Of a DNA stretch of 64,000 nucleotides, positions 62,876 to 64,000 are shown piece by piece. A program made the position numbers and the translations under genes. The stretch is from positions 620,001 through 684,000 of the forward strand of contig NZ_JAUSUM010000001.1 in the NCBI RefSeq assembly GCF_030813635.1, given 5' to 3'. Each line of letters starts with the position of its first letter. The first letter of the stretch is position 1. Source of the DNA: Salibacterium salarium. GTDB taxonomy: Bacteria > Bacillota > Bacilli > Bacillales > Marinococcaceae. Below the pieces are notes generated by a model. The model made no database searches. It saw only the letters and a program-made list of their open reading frames with translations, and was not told the DNA's origin.

Positions 62876-64000
62876 TTGAAAAAGTCGCTGCAAACAATTG
62901 TGGTATGGAAAGTCATTGGATTGATGTTGCTTAGTTTTTTTCTTCCTGTCGGTGCGGCAAGTGCAGCGACGGAAATAGAAAAGGAAGCCAAAGTACTGGT
63001 TCTCTATTCATCTAAGCATGGAAACGTTGACTCTGATCAACGTTTACTTGATATGGCAATCGGTGCGTTCAGTAACGATATCACATTTAAACATGCGGCA
63101 GAAGTCGAAGCAGAAGACACAGAAGACATCACTCATCTATTTTACTATGGAAATAAATCAGAAACGCTTCCTTCTAATACGGTTAAACAAATAACTTCTT
63201 TTTCAGGAACGACGGTCGTGATAGGAAAAAATATAGAGCAGCTGGACGAAAAATATGATTATGTTTCTCTTGATGAATGCGAGACGATAACAACATTAAA
63301 GATGGTAGGAGATGAAACGAAAAAAACGAATATACAATCACAATCTGTAACAGGTGTGATCACAGAAGAAGAGACAGATGTTTTAGTAGCGGGAGAACAT
63401 AAATCAAAAGATATTCCAGTGTTTGTAAAACAAGATAACACCTATTATTCCGCTTTGGATTCGCTTGTTCCTCCGTATTCGGTCTATTTCAGTCAGGCGC
63501 TGCATGACGTCTTTGATACAGACCCGTCAGAAAAAACGCCCGGTTATATTCGTCTTGAAGATATTCACCCGTTAGCAGATCCGGATCAATTGATGGAAGT
63601 GGCGGAATTTTTAAAAGAAAAAGAGATTCCTTATTTGATGGCTGTTATCCCAGTTTATACCCATCCAGAGACGGGAGAAGAATATCACTTTAATGATTCC
63701 CCTGAAGTATTAAAAGCAGTGAGGTATATGCAGGAAAATGGGGGCAGTGTCGTCCTGCATGGATATACTCACCAGTTCAGAGACAGTGAAACAGGGGAAG
63801 GTTTTGAATTTTGGGATGTTGAACATGAAATGCCGATTTATCATGGGCAGGACGAGGAAGTCGTGAAAAAGACAGAAAGAGATTTTGATTCGGAAGAAGA
63901 ATACGCGGCGTATGTGGAAGAAAATAAAGCATATGAACGAGAATATATTGAAAAACGGTTAACGAGAGGAATAGAAGAACTGACTAACTTTGGTCTGCAC
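62876..64000 (+). CDS. Secreted DUF2334 (polysaccharide-deacetylase-like) protein, 3' end beyond window
   Basis: TTG 62876 follows a strong GGGGGAGGAG site. The frame is open to the window end (375 residues seen). A signal peptide (LKKSLQTIVVWKVIGLM...GAASAA) is followed by an acidic domain (about 40-205) and a DUF2334 deacetylase-like domain with YIRLEDIHPLADPDQLM (Asp, His metal-site residues) and VVLHGYTHQ. Family members are predicted to act on surface polysaccharide; the substrate is unknown. The dyads upstream suggest dedicated regulation. Confidence 0.85.
   Translation, partial: MKKSLQTIVVWKVIGLMLLSFFLPVGAASAATEIEKEAKVLVLYSSKHGNVDSDQRLLDMAIGAFSNDITFKHAAEVEAEDTEDITHLFYYGNKSETLPSNTVKQITSFSGTTVVIGKNIEQLDEKYDYVSLDECETITTLKMVGDETKKTNIQSQSVTGVITEEETDVLVAGEHKSKDIPVFVKQDNTYYSALDSLVPPYSVYFSQALHDVFDTDPSEKTPGYIRLEDIHPLADPDQLMEVAEFLKEKEIPYLMAVIPVYTHPETGEEYHFNDSPEVLKAVRYMQENGGSVVLHGYTHQFRDSETGEGFEFWDVEHEMPIYHGQDEEVVKKTERDFDSEEEYAAYVEENKAYEREYIEKRLTRGIEELTNFGLH

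Overview
The window reads as chromosome of a low-GC Gram-positive, endospore-former-like bacterium of the family Bacillaceae. Gene order and content (comFA-comFC-yvyF-flgM-flgN-flgK-flgL-yviE-fliW-csrA-hag, degS/degU, tagO, csaB) match that family, and ribosome binding sites are strong AGGAGG types. Many secreted proteins are very acidic, which suggests a halophilic or haloalkaliphilic lifestyle (inference).

Region 1 (about 1-28 kb) is a cell-surface island. It holds a CotH-like protein cut by the window edge and five proteins with S-layer homology (SLH) domains: a phosphodiester glycosidase-like protein, a lytic-transglycosylase-like protein, an amidase, a CAP-domain protein and a lipoprotein. 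The accessory secretion pair secA2/slaP lies among them. An operon from csaB to ugd probably builds and pyruvylates the secondary cell-wall polymer that SLH domains bind. A GbsR-type regulator with an isochorismatase-fold enzyme, a TPR lipoprotein and a SpoIID/LytB protein with a small coiled-coil partner are interspersed.

Region 2 (28-38 kb) carries tagO, an LCP-family ligase, a YigZ/YvyE protein, degS/degU, a DegV protein and the comF operon. A NERD-domain protein here is flanked on both sides by degenerate arrays with a 20-21 bp period; a similar array lies at 5.3 kb.

Region 3 (38-61 kb) is the late flagellar region, with recognisable SigD promoters and a classic CsrA hairpin in the hag leader. 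Between hag and flaG lies an AT-rich glycosylation island: a Maf-type flagellin glycosyltransferase and a pseudaminic-acid-type pathway (pseB, pseG, pseI, pseF, pseC). Embedded in it, with overlapping reading frames, are homologues of phosphosulfolactate synthase (ComA) and phosphosulfolactate phosphatase (ComB) and an ATP-grasp ligase, while no PseH acetyltransferase is present. The most interesting inference is that the flagellin nonulosonic acid carries a sulfolactyl amide. A PAPS-dependent-type sulfotransferase gene broken by three frameshifts ends the island.

Region 4 (60.5-64 kb) has a RAYT (REP-associated tyrosine transposase) with a nearby REP-like palindrome, the bdbD-bdbC thiol oxidase pair, and the start of a secreted DUF2334 protein that runs off the right edge. 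No tRNA, rRNA or CRISPR array was seen. Everything was read by eye; no database search was possible.
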